A stretch of DNA of 64,000 nucleotides. It comes from Sipunculus nudus (Eukaryota > Annelida > Sipuncula > Golfingiida > Sipunculidae). The notes under the pieces are model-generated. The model was not told where the DNA came from, ran no database searches, and saw only the letters and a list, made by a program, of their open reading frames with translations. The position numbers and the translations under genes are program-made. The stretch's first letter is position 1. Each line of letters starts with the position of its first letter. Shown one piece after another: positions 1 through 13,624 of this stretch. The stretch lies in assembly GCA_026874595.1 (NCBI GenBank), contig CM049316.1:3238339-3302338 (forward strand), in the 5' to 3' direction.

Positions 1-1867
1 CTCTTTATGGAAAACACATTATCAATATATATGCACTAATATTATATGTAAACACCGACAGGTCTTGAGCGGACTTCCAGGCCTGAATCAGAGAGACCGA
101 TAGCTCAGGCACGAGACAAGAAAACTTTCCCGACTTAAGTAGTTCACCAGAAAGTTCTGTGGCAGTTGATCTATGATTCTGTAACATGATTTGTTAGAAA
201 CATGCTTCCACTGTAAAATGTCACACCGGCCGTCTCCTAAATGTAGCATTTTTGAAACTGTCAGTTGACTTTACAATCTGTCCCGAGTTTAGCTGAATCA
301 TTCAGATCAGGGATCACGTGACCTGACCTCCCTTAACTTTGAGCCTTATAGTTTGTACGTGTTTCGTTAACATAAGTCAGATGCATACGAAGCCCAGGAC
401 ATCTTCTCCTATATTTAACCATGCAGTGCATATAAGCTATGAGTAACTTATATAACATTCTGGTTGCCAAGCATTTCATTAAACAACTGATTACAACATG
501 GTTTTTGTTATTATTTTTCTAACATTTGTCATCAATATGATGACGTTTTCACTTTTCAGTATCTAGTCTTCACACACAAACCACACATACACCACACACA
601 TATATATTGGCACGTATCTACTGTATAAATTTTCTTTATACTAAGATGGTGTCCATCGCGAGTCCCGTCGCTCTTTATTCTATACAAATCATCAAATAAG
701 CAACAAGTCTATCACTTGCATAAAAAAACAAGCGTTATTTTCGGCCTCTGGCACTGCCATTCCTTAAATGATTTTGAAAGATTGTTTGTAGAACAGTTAT
801 ATATTGCCGACGCTACCACAGAAAATCAAATAACTGTTATCGTTGCATTTAAAACATGAGCATACCGCATGTAATTATACTTGCACACACAAGTTTATAT
901 GTTTGCTTGATGTATGTGAATTTTAAAAATATTTTTTCGCATATTCTTTCTAAGGTAGAAAGATATCCCTTCCGAGTTGGCTTTGTTTAAATATTAAAGT
1001 GCATACAATATACATATTTTTATATATATATTGATATACAAATTGTATTCAATTATACTTTTGACCGGAATATCTGCCTTCACATACGATTTTCCTATAT
1101 ATGGTAAATACCTCTGTAGCTCAGGACCAAGCACGTAGGCTATAGGACATGGCATTCAGTGTGATTATGAGTATTAGTATATTCACTTTAGAATATGATA
1201 CGGGTTGGTGATCTATGACGGATAATTCCATCTTTGTGGACCAGTATCTATACACCGGGCAAGGCTTGTTCTGTTATACCGTCATGGACTTGGAATATAT
1301 GGCAGGGGCGGGTCCACTGTTTTAATGCGGAGGGACCAGTCCACACATTAAGGGAAATCGGTTTACAGCCAGCTATTCACCGAGCTTTTCTAGGGAATTC
1401 ATGCGACTTCTGGATTACTCTGCGTACAAATTAATGAACCCTGGGTAATTGCTGTCAGGAAAGTTCTTGTAACGCCTGTCTGATGGCTGGATCAGTTTGT
1501 TTATCATCAGGCTGTTAGCTAACGTGAATTTACGTCATACAAAGCTGACAAAGAGAGAAAAAAACATGTAACCTAAGGTGGTTGGTTGCAAATATGTAGA
1601 AAACTGAAAGGACACTTTTTTGCAAAATAGCCTTCGCAAAACTGTCCGTCTGGTATGCCACCAGATCTCCTAGAGGAAGATGTTGGATTATTTTGGCGTT
1701 CTCCCCACATGTTATAAACACGTGGATATAACGGATCATTTCTTATATATTTTTCATAAAAGTTTCAATGGATTATCTTTCTTAAAACTAGGGACCCATG
1801 GGTCTCGACGCTCAGCTGCATTTGTCTATAAGGATATATGTTTATGTGGTTTTCCAAAATATTGGTC
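1..1867. other. Non-coding, nothing recognised
   Basis: AT-rich sequence with short TA tracts and only short, compositionally random reading frames on both strands. I see no exon with convincing splice sites and no RNA gene. Confidence 0.5.
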
Positions 1868-2870
1868 CTGTAATCAGTTTGAAGCCAACCTGTCTACCCA
1901 AACTGGAGTTATCATTTATAAACTAATTTGTGAATGGATGGGCCCTGTGACCTTAACCTTTGACCTTGTGACCCCAAAACCAAAAGGAAACTTCCCCTAT
2001 TGGCAGGTGCACCACATATTAATGATGGAAGGACGGAGATGAAAAGTTTAACTTAAAATGCATCCACAATCTTTCTAAAGTAGTGGGTCCTGTGACCTTG
2101 ACCTTTGCTCTCATGACCCCAGAATCATCAGGTCTTACTTTAGTGGTGGGCCATATATAAGTCATGTTTGAAACCAATATTTCAAACCAAACTGGTGTTA
2201 TCATTTGGAAACTAATATGTGGATTGATGGCCCCAATGACCTTGACCTTTCACCTTGCGACCCCAAAATCCATAAGTTACTTCCACTATTGGCAGGTGAG
2301 CAACATCTGGAAGATACGTTTGGGACAGAAATTTTGGCTAAAAATACATCAACAATTTTTTTAAAGAATGGGGTCCTGTGACCTTGACCTTTGGCCTTAT
2401 GACCCCAAAATCAAAAGGGTTCTTACATTATTGATGGGTCATATATGTCAAAATTGAAACCAATATGTCAATCCAAACTGTAGTTATTATCCAGAAACAA
2501 ATATGTGGACAGATGGGCCCCTGTGACCATGACCTTTGACCTTGTGACCCCCAAATCAATCAGGTTCTTCCCCTAGTGGCAGCTCAGCTAAATGTGCAAG
2601 ATGGAAGGTTTGGGATATGGTGAGTCATATATAAGTTAAGTTTGAAACCAATATGTCAAACTAAACTGGAGTTATCATCTGGAAACTAATTTGTGAACAG
2701 ATGGCCCTTGTGACCGTGACCCAAAAATCATATAGTTTCTTGGTTTAGTGGTGGGCCATACGTAAGTCAAGTTTGAAATCCATGTGTCAATACAACTTGG
2801 AGTTATCATCTGGAAACAATTTGTGTGGATGGACAGATGGACAGATGGACAGACAAACAGACAGGGTGAT
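1868..2870 (+). repeat. Degenerate ~143-bp tandem array rich in TGACCT half-sites
   Basis: The motif TGTGACCTTGACCTTTGACC with variants recurs near 1947, 2090, 2237, 2375, 2520 and 2707, spaced about 138-147 bp for the first five. A second conserved block (GTTTGAAACCAATATGTCAA-like) recurs near 1878, 2165, 2451, 2640 and 2770, about 286 bp apart at first, so the array is dimeric and loses regularity to the right. It ends in a GGACAGAT microsatellite at about 2828-2867. Reading frames across it (T-L-T-F-D-L-V-T-P-K) are by-products of the repeat. Confidence 0.8.
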
Positions 2871-2995
2871 AACTATATGGCATCCACTTGTGATCAATAA
2901 ACATACCAGGTTTTGGGACACTAGATGTAATAACAGCTGAGAAACTGACATGATTGTTGTCATTTTATAGTAAAACAAATTTAAAATATTCGTTA

Positions 2996-3316
2996 AAATA
3001 ACAAAAAATACAGGTGGCGCCACCACTTTTCAGGGACTGACAAAACTAGTCATGGTCAATATTCAAGGCAAGATTCATGATAATCCATTATAAAGATATT
3101 GGAGGTTTTGTATTATATTTTTGATTATTCTGGGGGGTACTTTCAAGCCCCATTGCTCGGAAGATATAGGTCACAGTGACCTAATTTCAGGTTTCCAAGG
3201 AGATTTTTTATTGACCACCTTGGATGTTCAACGATTTGTGCCCTGCTAACGGACGACGGACAAAGCGCCATTCCTATACCTCAGTTGACTTACAGTCAGC
3301 TGAGCTAAAAATGTCA
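2996..3316 (-). mobile_element. Dispersed repeat element, minus orientation
   Basis: The reverse complement of this stretch aligns block by block with 63423-64000. Shared blocks are TTTAGCTCAGCT, CTTTGTCCGTC, GGCACAAATCGT, TCTCCTTGGAAACC, TACCCCNCAGAATAAT and TGGTGGCGCCACCTG, in the same order. It lacks one of the two internal ~188-bp modules of the other copy. No coding capacity; a non-autonomous dispersed element of unknown class. Confidence 0.75.
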
Positions 3317-3407
3317 TATATCGGAAGAGGCCCCTTACAAAATGAAGAAAAGTCTGCAAAAATGTAATTTCTAACAGTATAAGGCTGGGGTTGTTTGAAC
3401 CGTTTAT

Positions 3408-3444
3408 CCCCCCCCCCCCCCCTAGATATTTGGACCCGCCTCTG
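3408..3444 (-). mobile_element. Solo end of CAGNGGCGGNTCC element plus C15 run
   Basis: Read on the minus strand the stretch begins CAGAGGCGGGTCCAAATATC and runs into a 15-base G tract. This matches the terminal motif of the complete element at 59334-59530 and of the fragment at 37304. Confidence 0.5.
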
Positions 3445-5859
3445 ATATTTCAACTAAGCCGAGCACCAAGTCTCACAGTGTACTGCATGGCGCTGACCTA
3501 TTAACATCCTCGCGGTACAATTAGTGTCAAACACCACTAAAGAATGAGCCCTCAGTATTAATCGTTATACAATTCATCTCGCATACTTGGATTGGCAACA
3601 CCGTGGTTAGTGGAGCCGCAGCATATTGGCTACAACGCTGAAGCCTTCAACATCGCGGCCTTCAGGGGAAACCCTAGACCTCTGCAGGTGTTCATATATA
3701 TATATTCTCCACCTGGGAATGATCCTAATTTTGTTTGTGCTCACTAGACACAAGAAGACATGGATGTTGAAATGTGGGCTGCCAGCATGTAGGTTGTGGA
3801 AGATCCTCAGTGGCAGCAGGCGGGTCACGTGACCCATGAAGAAGCACGCCGCGCCCACTGTTCTCCGACAGAATGGCCCACCAGGCATATTCTCCCAAAG
3901 TTAATCGTTCTATTATGTCAGACAACTTCCAGAGAAAACCGTTTCATCTTTTTTTTCTTGTTAGTTTTGTAGCTATATATCCACAAAATAGGTCCCTTTT
4001 CAGAGATAGCGGAACTCGCTTAGGCCGGTTTTTCCATACCATCTCTCATATTCAATATAGGTTATCATTTATCTGTCTAAAGACACAAGTCTTTAATTAC
4101 AGAATTCCTGTATTATACGCTCTCTTTGGTTGCAGGTTTACTTCTAAAATGCTGGGAATCGGAAGCCATGCAGATGTAATCCTGTATCTAAAACTGATTG
4201 AGAGTTTCAGATCTACTCATATACAATACATCAACTAATAAATATATATTCTCCATATAACCTCTCAAATCTCAATGTCCATGTCTCTACAAATCCGGTT
4301 ATACTCCATAATAGTTACTGCAATTTCTTGTATGCTTAGAAAGATAAACACAGGTGAAGACCTCCGTCTGATTACGATGACGATGTAGTAAAATTTATTC
4401 ATTCTGAACGTATAAATTAGGTATGACAGTGCAAAAGTTGTTTATAATCATACCTTTTTTAAAAATCTGATTACTTTCAGATTGTTTGAGGCTTCTACCT
4501 TAAATCTTACAAAAATGTTACGGTAATCTGAACTTTCTACATAATGGATGAATGACTAATTAAAAATTCTAAAGTATCTAAAAATATTTCATAAGAACAC
4601 CTTAAAAAAACGCTTAAAGCATATGAAGTGTATACATGGACATACTTACGTATTTTCACCACTTCAGTTGTGATATTATAAGTTGTGAAAAGTAGGTATA
4701 TGGCCTTTTTACCAAACAGCAAACGAGTGAAAATAGTGACATGAAGGTATTTAAATTTCCTCTATAGTATAGAGGGAAAGTTTGGACAGAAATAGGAGTT
4801 ATGAAACTGGTTGCATTTAGTATAGATACCAGGACTGTTTGTGTAATAGGAAACTTATTTTTACAAAATATTCCGGGGAAAAACAGAAGTCAGAGTGACC
4901 TGGTTTGCTTTATATATAGTATCCCTTCAGTTTTCCTTCGTTTTTTTTTCAAATTTGAACAAACTCTTGGACCATAAAACAAGTCAATTCATTGGGTCAG
5001 GACTACAGTGGATATACTGGTATGTGCATGTCTCCAAGAAATTGTTTCGCATTTAGCCCAAAATGGACCTTCCTCTTGGCATAATTTAAAAGGTAACATT
5101 AAGAGAATAAGTTCTAAGAATCTTTGTTAAATAGTCCTTATGTGCTTAAAATGGGAAGTTATAATTTTTTTTAGAAATTAACAAAACTATCGTTCAGTTA
5201 CTACAGATTAAGCCGCATTTTTTCAATTTAAAGTATATTTTTTTCATGAAGCAATTTGTATAAAACTGGTGGACTTGAAGGATTACCGTACGTAAAGTCG
5301 GCTGGTGAAAGTAAAATTTAATTTTTTTATTTAAAAGATTCATCATTTGGAGCAACCATGAGATAACCGTCTATACCTGAAGGGTCAATCAAATGATGCA
5401 AGAAAAAAGATCGATGACGTCACAAAATTTGGTCAGGTGATCATCGCACTGGTTGGATGAATACATCTTAAACTGCATATTATCTAATAAAAAAGGAAGT
5501 TATCCAGAAGTGCACCTACATGACCCAACTTCTACGGAAGCTTTCGACTTTGAACAGGAATAAATATCCTTTTAGCAGAATTGCGTTCCTAAATATAGGC
5601 CTATAAGTAAGACTTCAATAGAACAAACGTTTAGACTTAATGTAATTTTTCAATAGCTGTGGGCATTTTTTTCGCATATGGTACATTAACAATGATTGAA
5701 AACATGCCATCTTTGCATTCTCATATGCAAGTGCATATGTGTATGGCCAGCTGCGTGATATGTCCAAATATTTACATGCGCCATTTTGACCTGATATCTG
5801 TGGAACTTTTACAAGTTAAAGTCCTGAAGCAATGGCTTTTGATGTTGTTTTAGTACGGA
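3445..5859. other. Non-coding, nothing recognised
   Basis: Mixed AT-rich sequence. A 121-codon frame at 3873-4238 has no domain features or splice context and I treat it as chance. Short TA tracts only. Confidence 0.45.
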
Positions 5860-8650
5860 AACTAAACATTCTGTGAACTAGGGTCCCCAGACGAAAGACC
5901 ACTAAATTGGTGGCAGTTCCGCCCATAATTTGCTAATGTGAGCAGCGCGATGCGACCACAGCGCATAGTGATACTGCGGCGAGGCCCAGACCTCCAGGCC
6001 AGTCGTACAGCAGACGACCAGACTAACTTGGCGCCCTGCGCAGCCAACGCGCGCTATTCCCGGCATATGTTTCCTTGAGCGTATACGATGAAGTGGAGGG
6101 CTTTCGTACTTTTATTGATTGCCAAGGTCTACAGACCGACCGGATACTTTCTGTGAGCGAAGATCGAATAGCTTCACTTGCATATGGCTGAACACAGTCA
6201 CCATCCTGTGCACGCAGACACCGGCTGGGCCGATTAAGTCCACCGGGAAATACCGCCCCCTTGCCATCTCATATGACACTGTCCTTTGACCCCGGTGCTG
6301 CTTTACCAATGCCTGGCAACTTCGGCAGCACACACTCGCCAACTCGGCGCTGGGAGCTTCTGCGCTGGCGTTGGCGGTTTAAACTTTCAACAGTTCTCCA
6401 TGTAACGATCATAGATATGATGAGTACATACCTACTTACAACCTGGCGAGACCATGAAGCCGAGCGACGAGGAATTCATCACACACCAATCATTCACGGC
6501 TGTGCTGGCAGCCAGTCTGTAAACCCATTAATTATAAGTCTTATGTCACTGCGCTAGTATGATGCCGTATTTTATATGACAAATAACATGCGACGCACGG
6601 CACTCTTACACGACCTTCGGAGCCGTGAGACATTGTGTTCCTGAGCTGGGGATGGCCTACATACGGCGTGCAGATGATGTCCTACTTCCTATCACTGGAC
6701 TCACGCCGCCTGCGATCAGCCTGCGCCGTGAAGAGAGCCCAGTCCGATCAACTTGCACATACACCAGCGCCAACATGCCACACACCCAAATTAAGTTAGA
6801 CTCCCACTCACACAACTCTCACCGTTCTGCTAAATACTTATCGACGGATAATTTATACACTAAACAAGATGTTAAGTGACGAAATCGTATCAAAAAATGA
6901 ATTACCTTGGCAGCAGCCTGGCACGATGGTGGTCGGATCGCATCAAGTGTATGTAGATGTATACAACATGTTGCAGATGCGCTGTCAAGTCGGCCTCGCT
7001 GGCTCACGCCCGCGGCCCACTGTTCTAGAGAACCTGCGAGGTGATGCCATATATCAGCGAATCGCGGCTATGCGACACTCGGCTTACACAGAACAAAGGG
7101 CAAAGCTTGGACCACGCCGGTGAACTGGCTGTGGCTCTCAGTCTACACGGCCGAGTTGCAATGCCCGATTACCAACCTTGCCAAGGCTTAACGTGTACCT
7201 TGAAGGCACCTGTTTACAACTACCGTACTTCCAGTGACTGAGATCTCATCTACAGCTAGCACAGAAACCTGTTGCCACCCCAGTCCATACAGTCTGTTCT
7301 ACCAGGAACAGGCACGAGATGTCAGCACTACACAGTTCACCAGCAAGGAACAAGGCAGCTCTCCGTATGAAGTCTCAAGATAAAAAAAATCCTTTAAACA
7401 CTCTTTTACAAGTCTAGTAGATATAATTGTTGTTTGTCCATAATATCACGGCGCCCGCCCTCAGTGGCCTAGATGGTGGATCCCGCAGACTCGGTTGATT
7501 GATCGAATATCGATTATAAGAGTGTTGTTTAAACCATGTGCCAGGCGCGAGTCCGCCAAGGCGCATTTAACAGCAGTTTGTTCTATACGGCCACCAGTAC
7601 ACACGGTGGCATTTGTGAACTCATTTCGCTGCACCCAGGGTATAGGTATCGCTAGGGTCCTAATTCCAACATACAGACGTCCCACAGTCAGGTCGTCAGC
7701 ATATTCACGGTTCTAAGATAAGCAAAGGATACCTTCTGAAATATTTTTTTCACTAATTAACATTTTATGTAAATTACTATCGAAAATTTACCTGGGCTGT
7801 ATACATGTAATTACTGATCAACTATTAATAATAAATACTTAATAATAAAATAACAAGTCTTACAGTTTCTCGGTTTTAAATCGGGGGGACTCGGATTTTT
7901 TTAAAATATGAACATCTGCGCAGGACATAAATTTATATGCAGAGCTCTCCATGACCGGCGCCTTTGCCACACGGGTTATGACCTGTGTCTATCGGCGAAA
8001 TATACTGCTGCACATTTTGACTTTTGCATATATGGCGTATGTAAACCAAAGTCAATTGGACGGCCAAGTGAAATGCGCTTTTACACAGCCTGAGGTGACG
8101 GAATGAACAATCAACCAACTGTTGGCGCACCTTGAGAATTCAGTCACCCACTTGCCCGCCAGAGCAAATCCGGTGCTATACCTTGGGACACCTGAGTGAG
8201 ACGACAGTCCTGGTATAACTCCCTGAGAGCAGATACAACGGCACAAAGCCAGGGTGGCGGAGCGTGGTGGGAGACGTGGCAGCTGAACCGTGGCAGCATG
8301 CAGGCCCAAAACGTCTCCCCTTATACCTTCAGGAGTCCACAATCTAAAGTCACTCAAGATGGGCTTCACGGTTCAATGGTTATCTGGAAGCGCAGAGGCC
8401 ATATGGCGGCCGCACTGAATGCGGAGTTTGCCACGTATAGACGATACGCATATTGATGAGATCGTTTCGAATTCGCCAGACAAAGAATTTCTTTAGTGCC
8501 AGATTCAAAGGTGGCCATCTGAATCACTAATGCTGAAGCAAGTCTCTCTCGAGCAACGATGGAATATTGAATTTTCCATTCTTGTACGATCGAATTTCCC
8601 GGCAGCAGCGGCGGCGAGCCTGGCGAGGTCAAAAGTTTCAATAGATATGA
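5860..8650. other. GC-richer unclassified block
   Basis: Base composition changes visibly here: many CG and GC dinucleotides and few TA tracts, between AT-rich flanks. No frame exceeds about 105 codons on either strand, and none shows a recognisable motif such as a reverse transcriptase, integrase or transposase signature. It may be a decayed transposable element or an inserted foreign segment. I cannot assign it. Confidence 0.4.
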
Positions 8651-8656
8651 TATATG

Positions 8657-8695
8657 GCAGTGGAACTCTATGATCAGATCATATAGTTCTATTGC
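8657..8695. repeat. 39-bp near-perfect palindrome
   Basis: Arms 8657-8675 and 8677-8695 are reverse complements at 16 of 19 positions (GCAGTGGAACTCTATGATC against GATCATATAGTTCTATTGC) around a single base. It lies at the right edge of the GC-richer block. Confidence 0.65.
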
Positions 8696-10210
8696 TGCGT
8701 AAATGGTGTGCTAAAATTCTACCATGTGTGCTCTGTGCATATTATCTGATCTATATAATAGTTCTGTCGGATCCTTCCTTCAGGACATAAGGCCTTGAAC
8801 AAAGTTTTGATAATGATTTTCAGAAAAAAAATATAGAAAGCATTTGAACATTGTGTTTTATGCACAATTTTTCATGACGGATTTTTTTTTCGATTGCCTT
8901 TGATATTTCAGATTATTTCTGCACGAAGGCTCATAAAATGACGTGTATATGTGTATATAGGTGTATATATATCAGTGTCATGACGGAGAGACAGAATTTA
9001 AGAGAACCACGAAAGTATATAGAAACGTCATGCATACATCTGTGACTGGCGCTTCTTATAGGAATGCATGGTCTATATATATATCTTCTTTGTAGAGCAA
9101 TATATAATATCAACTTAATCTATACAACTGGGTTATACAACTATTGTCTCTGGATGGCTTGCACTGCAGGCCTTCGGGTTTGACTACAGGGTCCACCCTG
9201 CCTAGACAATTAAGACAAAAAAGGTGTTAAGTGTTATTAATACTGTTAGCCTCAATATATATTGTTATGAATCCATAGATTCATAGAGAACATTAAATAA
9301 AAAAAACGATGTTTTGCAGTATACAGCCTATAAATCAAGGTATATATATATATACCGTGCATGTTGTATGAGTAAACGTGTGTGAAAAAAGTTTCTTTAC
9401 CGCTTCTGGATATTTTCTAATTATATGTATAGAAAGTATATTGTTAATTTTTTATGGACGGAAATCTGTCCAAATGCCCCTGGGATATTGTCCGTGATAT
9501 ACTATACATGTGATTTGATCTGTTTCAGAGTAACATTATAGCGTCCTTTATATACACGCATATACCAATGAAAGAAGCGCTGGGAAGACCCGTGGACCAG
9601 CAGTGATCACATGTGAGATAAATTATTAAATGACAGACGAGAAAGAGACCAAGTTTACACATCGGCAGTGCTTTAAAGAATTAACCAACTGGGACGACTC
9701 CTCAATAAGTCAGCCGGTTGATGTATGGTTTTTGGACGTCTTCCATGCCTCCGGCGAAGCAGCCATATCTTTGCCTGCCTTATATACACGTATGTCTTTC
9801 TGCAATTTGAAATGATACGTATTGTGACAGAAGAATCGTGGGACGCAATATAATATACATGTTTATGCATATACGGGGTACCATGCCTTCCTTGAAGTGC
9901 CCTCCCAACATGCACAAACTCAATCTGTCTATGAAGACGTTTCGTGATTGCATGAAGCACCAATGGAACGAAGGACTGGTTCATATATATGTAGACTTTA
10001 TGGCGTGGCATTAATAATTCTTTTCGTGTAAATATATATAAATTTGATGATAGAATTACAATGGAGATATATCTATCGAAGTTAAATCACAAAAATAGTG
10101 TAAGAAATCGCACCAGTTTGTAGAATATGTATATATCTGTATTTAGACCCCATATTTGTGTTTAAAAGGAACGTGCTAAGTCTTATACCCTTATTTATTT
10201 ATTTTTAATT

Positions 10211-10441
10211 TCATGAAGTGTCAGTTTTATTTTTGTTTAAGAAAATTTTTATGATGGTGTGAAAGTGACCTTTAATTGTTTCCGTGGTGTCGCTTGGCTC
10301 AGAAGCACGTGTTCTTGTACGGGCAACAAGTCCAGGGTCAGGAAGAATGACGTCACCATCCGAAAGTGCAGTGAACGTCGATGTCCCACTCCTAAAAGCG
10401 GACAGTAATTCCGGGATTCTTTCGCTACAGTTGATGTACAC
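10211..10441 (-). CDS. Weak candidate exon, hypothetical
   Basis: On the minus strand an open stretch of about 58 codons is less AT-rich than its surroundings and has balanced composition (S-E-R-I-P-E-L-L-S-A-F-R-S-G-T-S, then D-P-G-L-V-A-R-T-R-T-R). It starts beside ATATTAG, a possible acceptor, and a weak donor (AAAG then GTCACT) precedes the AT-rich end of the frame. No family recognised and no neighbouring exon found; may be chance. Confidence 0.15.
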   Translation of the reverse strand: MYINCSERIPELLSAFRSGTSTFTALSDGDVILPDPGLVARTRTRASEPSDTTETIKGHFHTIIKIFLNKNKTDTS

Positions 10442-12791
10442 CTAATATTTGACCATATTATCTCTGTTCTCGTGCCTTACCCAGATTCCATTCACAATAC
10501 TCGACCACAGAACTCTATTTTCCTGCCAAGAATAAAGAACGTCTCCGGCTGTGTTGTATGCCCCCATATAAACAGAGACCCCAGTGGCGGCACTGCATCC
10601 GTTTAGCAATTTTTAGCTTACGGCCATACTCTGATATACACATGTATAGTCGTTTGTGGTCAACAGGCTGGGTTTGAGGTCGGCTTTGTTTTGACATAAA
10701 TCACATATAAGAGGTTATATTTATTGTTATAAGCCCATCTGTAATTTCTAAACAGTGCGTGTTTACATTTAAACGAACGTTAATATAAAACAGGAGCTGA
10801 AAATTAAGTTAAAATAATAAAATCTTTGTCCTTTGTGTGACATTCTCATTTATTTCTCTAACATTATAATTGCATATTTATATATATATGCCATGCTCTG
10901 TGGTCCCTGAACTAGCTGTTAAAGACAGATGACCTGTAAGATGTGAAAAACATGTTTAGATGACCGGTTACATTTACTTTGCGGTTCATGTTTCGCCTAA
11001 TTGGTTTTTAGGTAACAACAGGTATGTATATTTAATGAAATTTATATAACAACTATATATTTAATTAACTATATATATGAGCCTTTCAACAAAGATTTAA
11101 TAAAATCATATGCTCATCTAAGGAATTACTTTCTTCTGAAATGCGCAATATCGGAGCTACAGTTATTTCAGCGCCGTCTATCGGCGGATTGTTGAAGTAT
11201 TTGCCAGTACCCAGAACAGTTCCAAATGTCCCCAGGTCACACACAGTCTCACGCCACTTGGACGGTCATGACTTCTTTTTTTATCTATCTTCCTCAATGG
11301 ATCCATTAAGAATCTCAATTTAACCCCTCTCCCTTCCATTCAAATTACGGCTAAATTTAAGAAATGATACTTACCTTGTATGGCCTTTATTTACTTATAG
11401 AATTGTTTAAAAAATGAAAACCACATTGTGCCTGCTTATATATCAACAACCGTAAATGTGAAACCGTGTACGTTTTGTATGTGAATGATGTAACTACATC
11501 GTCTAATAAATCTATAGACGATACAGGGTTTTCCTAGTGTCCTAGAAATTAAGAATGTGGTCATATGCACTATTTTAATATGTTATTTGCAATTTAGACA
11601 CATTCATTTGCGTTAAAAACACACTGAAAGACACAGACGCATAAAATCGTTTGAAATTTTTCATCCTATAAAAATAAAAGGCGCATTCCGCCGGGAGCAA
11701 CCGGCCGTCCGGTATTGCCATCTGGCGGGCAAGATATTTGGTAAAATCAAGCAGAGACTGCTTTGCCGAACTTGGTACAGTCTCGCCACATTCCATGCCT
11801 GTATATAAAAATACGCACTGTTTATGTAACATAGTAAAATATTACCAAAAATAATATGGCTTTAGTTATTCTTGCAGCTGCAATGTCACCCATGGCCACA
11901 AGTGTGCACCTTGATCTTATACTGTTTCATGTAATGACCCGATTTCTTCACCAATATGCGAAATAAATAAAATGAAAAGTTGATGAGAGTAAAATATTGT
12001 AAGGGGAAAAGATCACGCATGATTTTATTTGAAATCGTTCATAGCAGAGGGTACAAATTCAATTTAACATAGTCAATTCGAAGAAGGGCCGGGTACCAAT
12101 TAAAGTTTCGCAACCGCTATATCAGACTTTCCTAATTTTATAATTTAGGGACTAATTAAGGAATAATTGAGATGAACAACTTCATGACAAAAAAAAATTA
12201 ACAATGACGTTTTATATTTGGACTATATCTAAATGATATTGTAGAAACTATGCATGACCTGCCAGCTCCACGTCCAATGCATGGTTGTATTTTTTTATTA
12301 TATATATATTACCAAAATGGTTACACTGAAGCTGATGAATAAATGTGTTTTTCATGTGACCAATGCTTGCCATAGGTTTGATTGGTGTTGTGAAGGAATA
12401 GGGTTTTTCTTGAATATAGACTTTTTTATATTACCAAAGTATTTTACTAAGTGTGATATATCTGATTGTAGTAAATTAATCTGCGTCATTATATTATTAC
12501 AGCCGATCCGTTGAAATTTTAATTATACTATAGTCCTACATTATTATAATATCACAACTTGGCACTCCAGTTGAATAGTCCGGAAAATCGCCTATGTCCG
12601 CATATTTTTTTTCTAGATTTTTAGAGAGATAAAATCCTCACCAAAAAATCGATCAAAATTGTTCTCAGACGGATTTTAAGTGCAATTCCGCTGATAGTTG
12701 AACAACAAAAGATTTACAGTAATACTTGCGACGGTTGGAAACAGATGAAAGTTAGATAGGAAAAAATAGAGAGGACGGAAGCGGACAATTA

Positions 12792-12847
12792 TGACGTCAT
12801 AATAGAACATTCTATAAACAGGACCGAGACGGACAATGATGACGTCA
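12792..12847. promoter_or_regulatory. Two CRE palindromes in a 48-bp direct repeat
   Basis: TGACGTCA occurs at 12792-12799 and 12840-12847, each inside a similar ~28-bp context (CGGACAATNATGACGTCATA). TGACGTCA is the full cAMP-response element bound by CREB/ATF family bZIP proteins. No gene start is visible nearby, so function is unproven. Confidence 0.35.
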
Positions 12848-13624
12848 TAACAGAATATTATATTATACTAGGCGGAAGCGTCATCAGCTGATCACGGTTG
12901 TTACATATCTCAATAAAATAAAATACATGTATAAAATAATCCTACGCTCAAATATCTTATTCTTTATCTTCTATTGATATAATTATCAGCAGCCCTGAAC
13001 GCTTCAGTATAGCTTAATCGTTTACTTGATACAAGAATGACCATGTGTAACGTCAGAGTTGACCTGTATACAGAACCGACCCGCGTAGCCACAGTGTACA
13101 GACATGCAGTGCATGTCATAAACAATCGAACAGAATCATAAAAGTAAAATCTTTACACTTCGTTTCATGTAAATTACTGTAAAATTAAGGAACGCCTGTA
13201 TATATCTACTCGCCGGCTATTTATGAAAAATCTTTAAATTTTATAATGATAAAAAGCTGAATCGAGTACAACCTTCTTGTTCAATGGATAAACAAAGAAA
13301 AGGTATGTTTATATTTTAAATGGTTTTAATTATATAATTCAATTAATCACACTAACGATATAAAAGAAACCGGACTATAGTAATAAAAAAAAATAATCCT
13401 CCTGTAATTGCAGAGAACGCCCCCTGCATGCATGGTCTTCCAGAAATACATAGCCAGTGTAACCGTATAGGGAAGGTCATTCATACAGCTTTCATATTAG
13501 CAAATTAGTTGTGTACTAAAATAAAGATGATATTTCATTAATCGATCAGTGAAATTATACACCAATCTTTTTATATTTATTCTGATTTCATGCCTGATAC
13601 TTGATCGAATTACTCATCCATTAT

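Noticed and set aside
1680-2364. Frames containing T-L-T-F-D-L-V-T-P-K repeats
   Set aside because: They are translations of the ~143-bp tandem repeat, recur by repeat homology and lack start or splice context.
3873-4238. 121-codon plus-strand frame
   Set aside because: Aromatic- and Ile-rich random-looking translation with no domain, no splice support and AT-rich 3' half.
7458-7520. tRNA-like A box (TGGCCTAGATGG) suggesting a tRNA or tRNA-derived SINE
   Set aside because: No convincing B box at the right distance, no cloverleaf, and the A box has a mismatch at a conserved position.
9145-9200. B-box-like GGTTTGACTAC suggesting a SINE head
   Set aside because: Only a partial match, no good A box and no second copy seen in the window.
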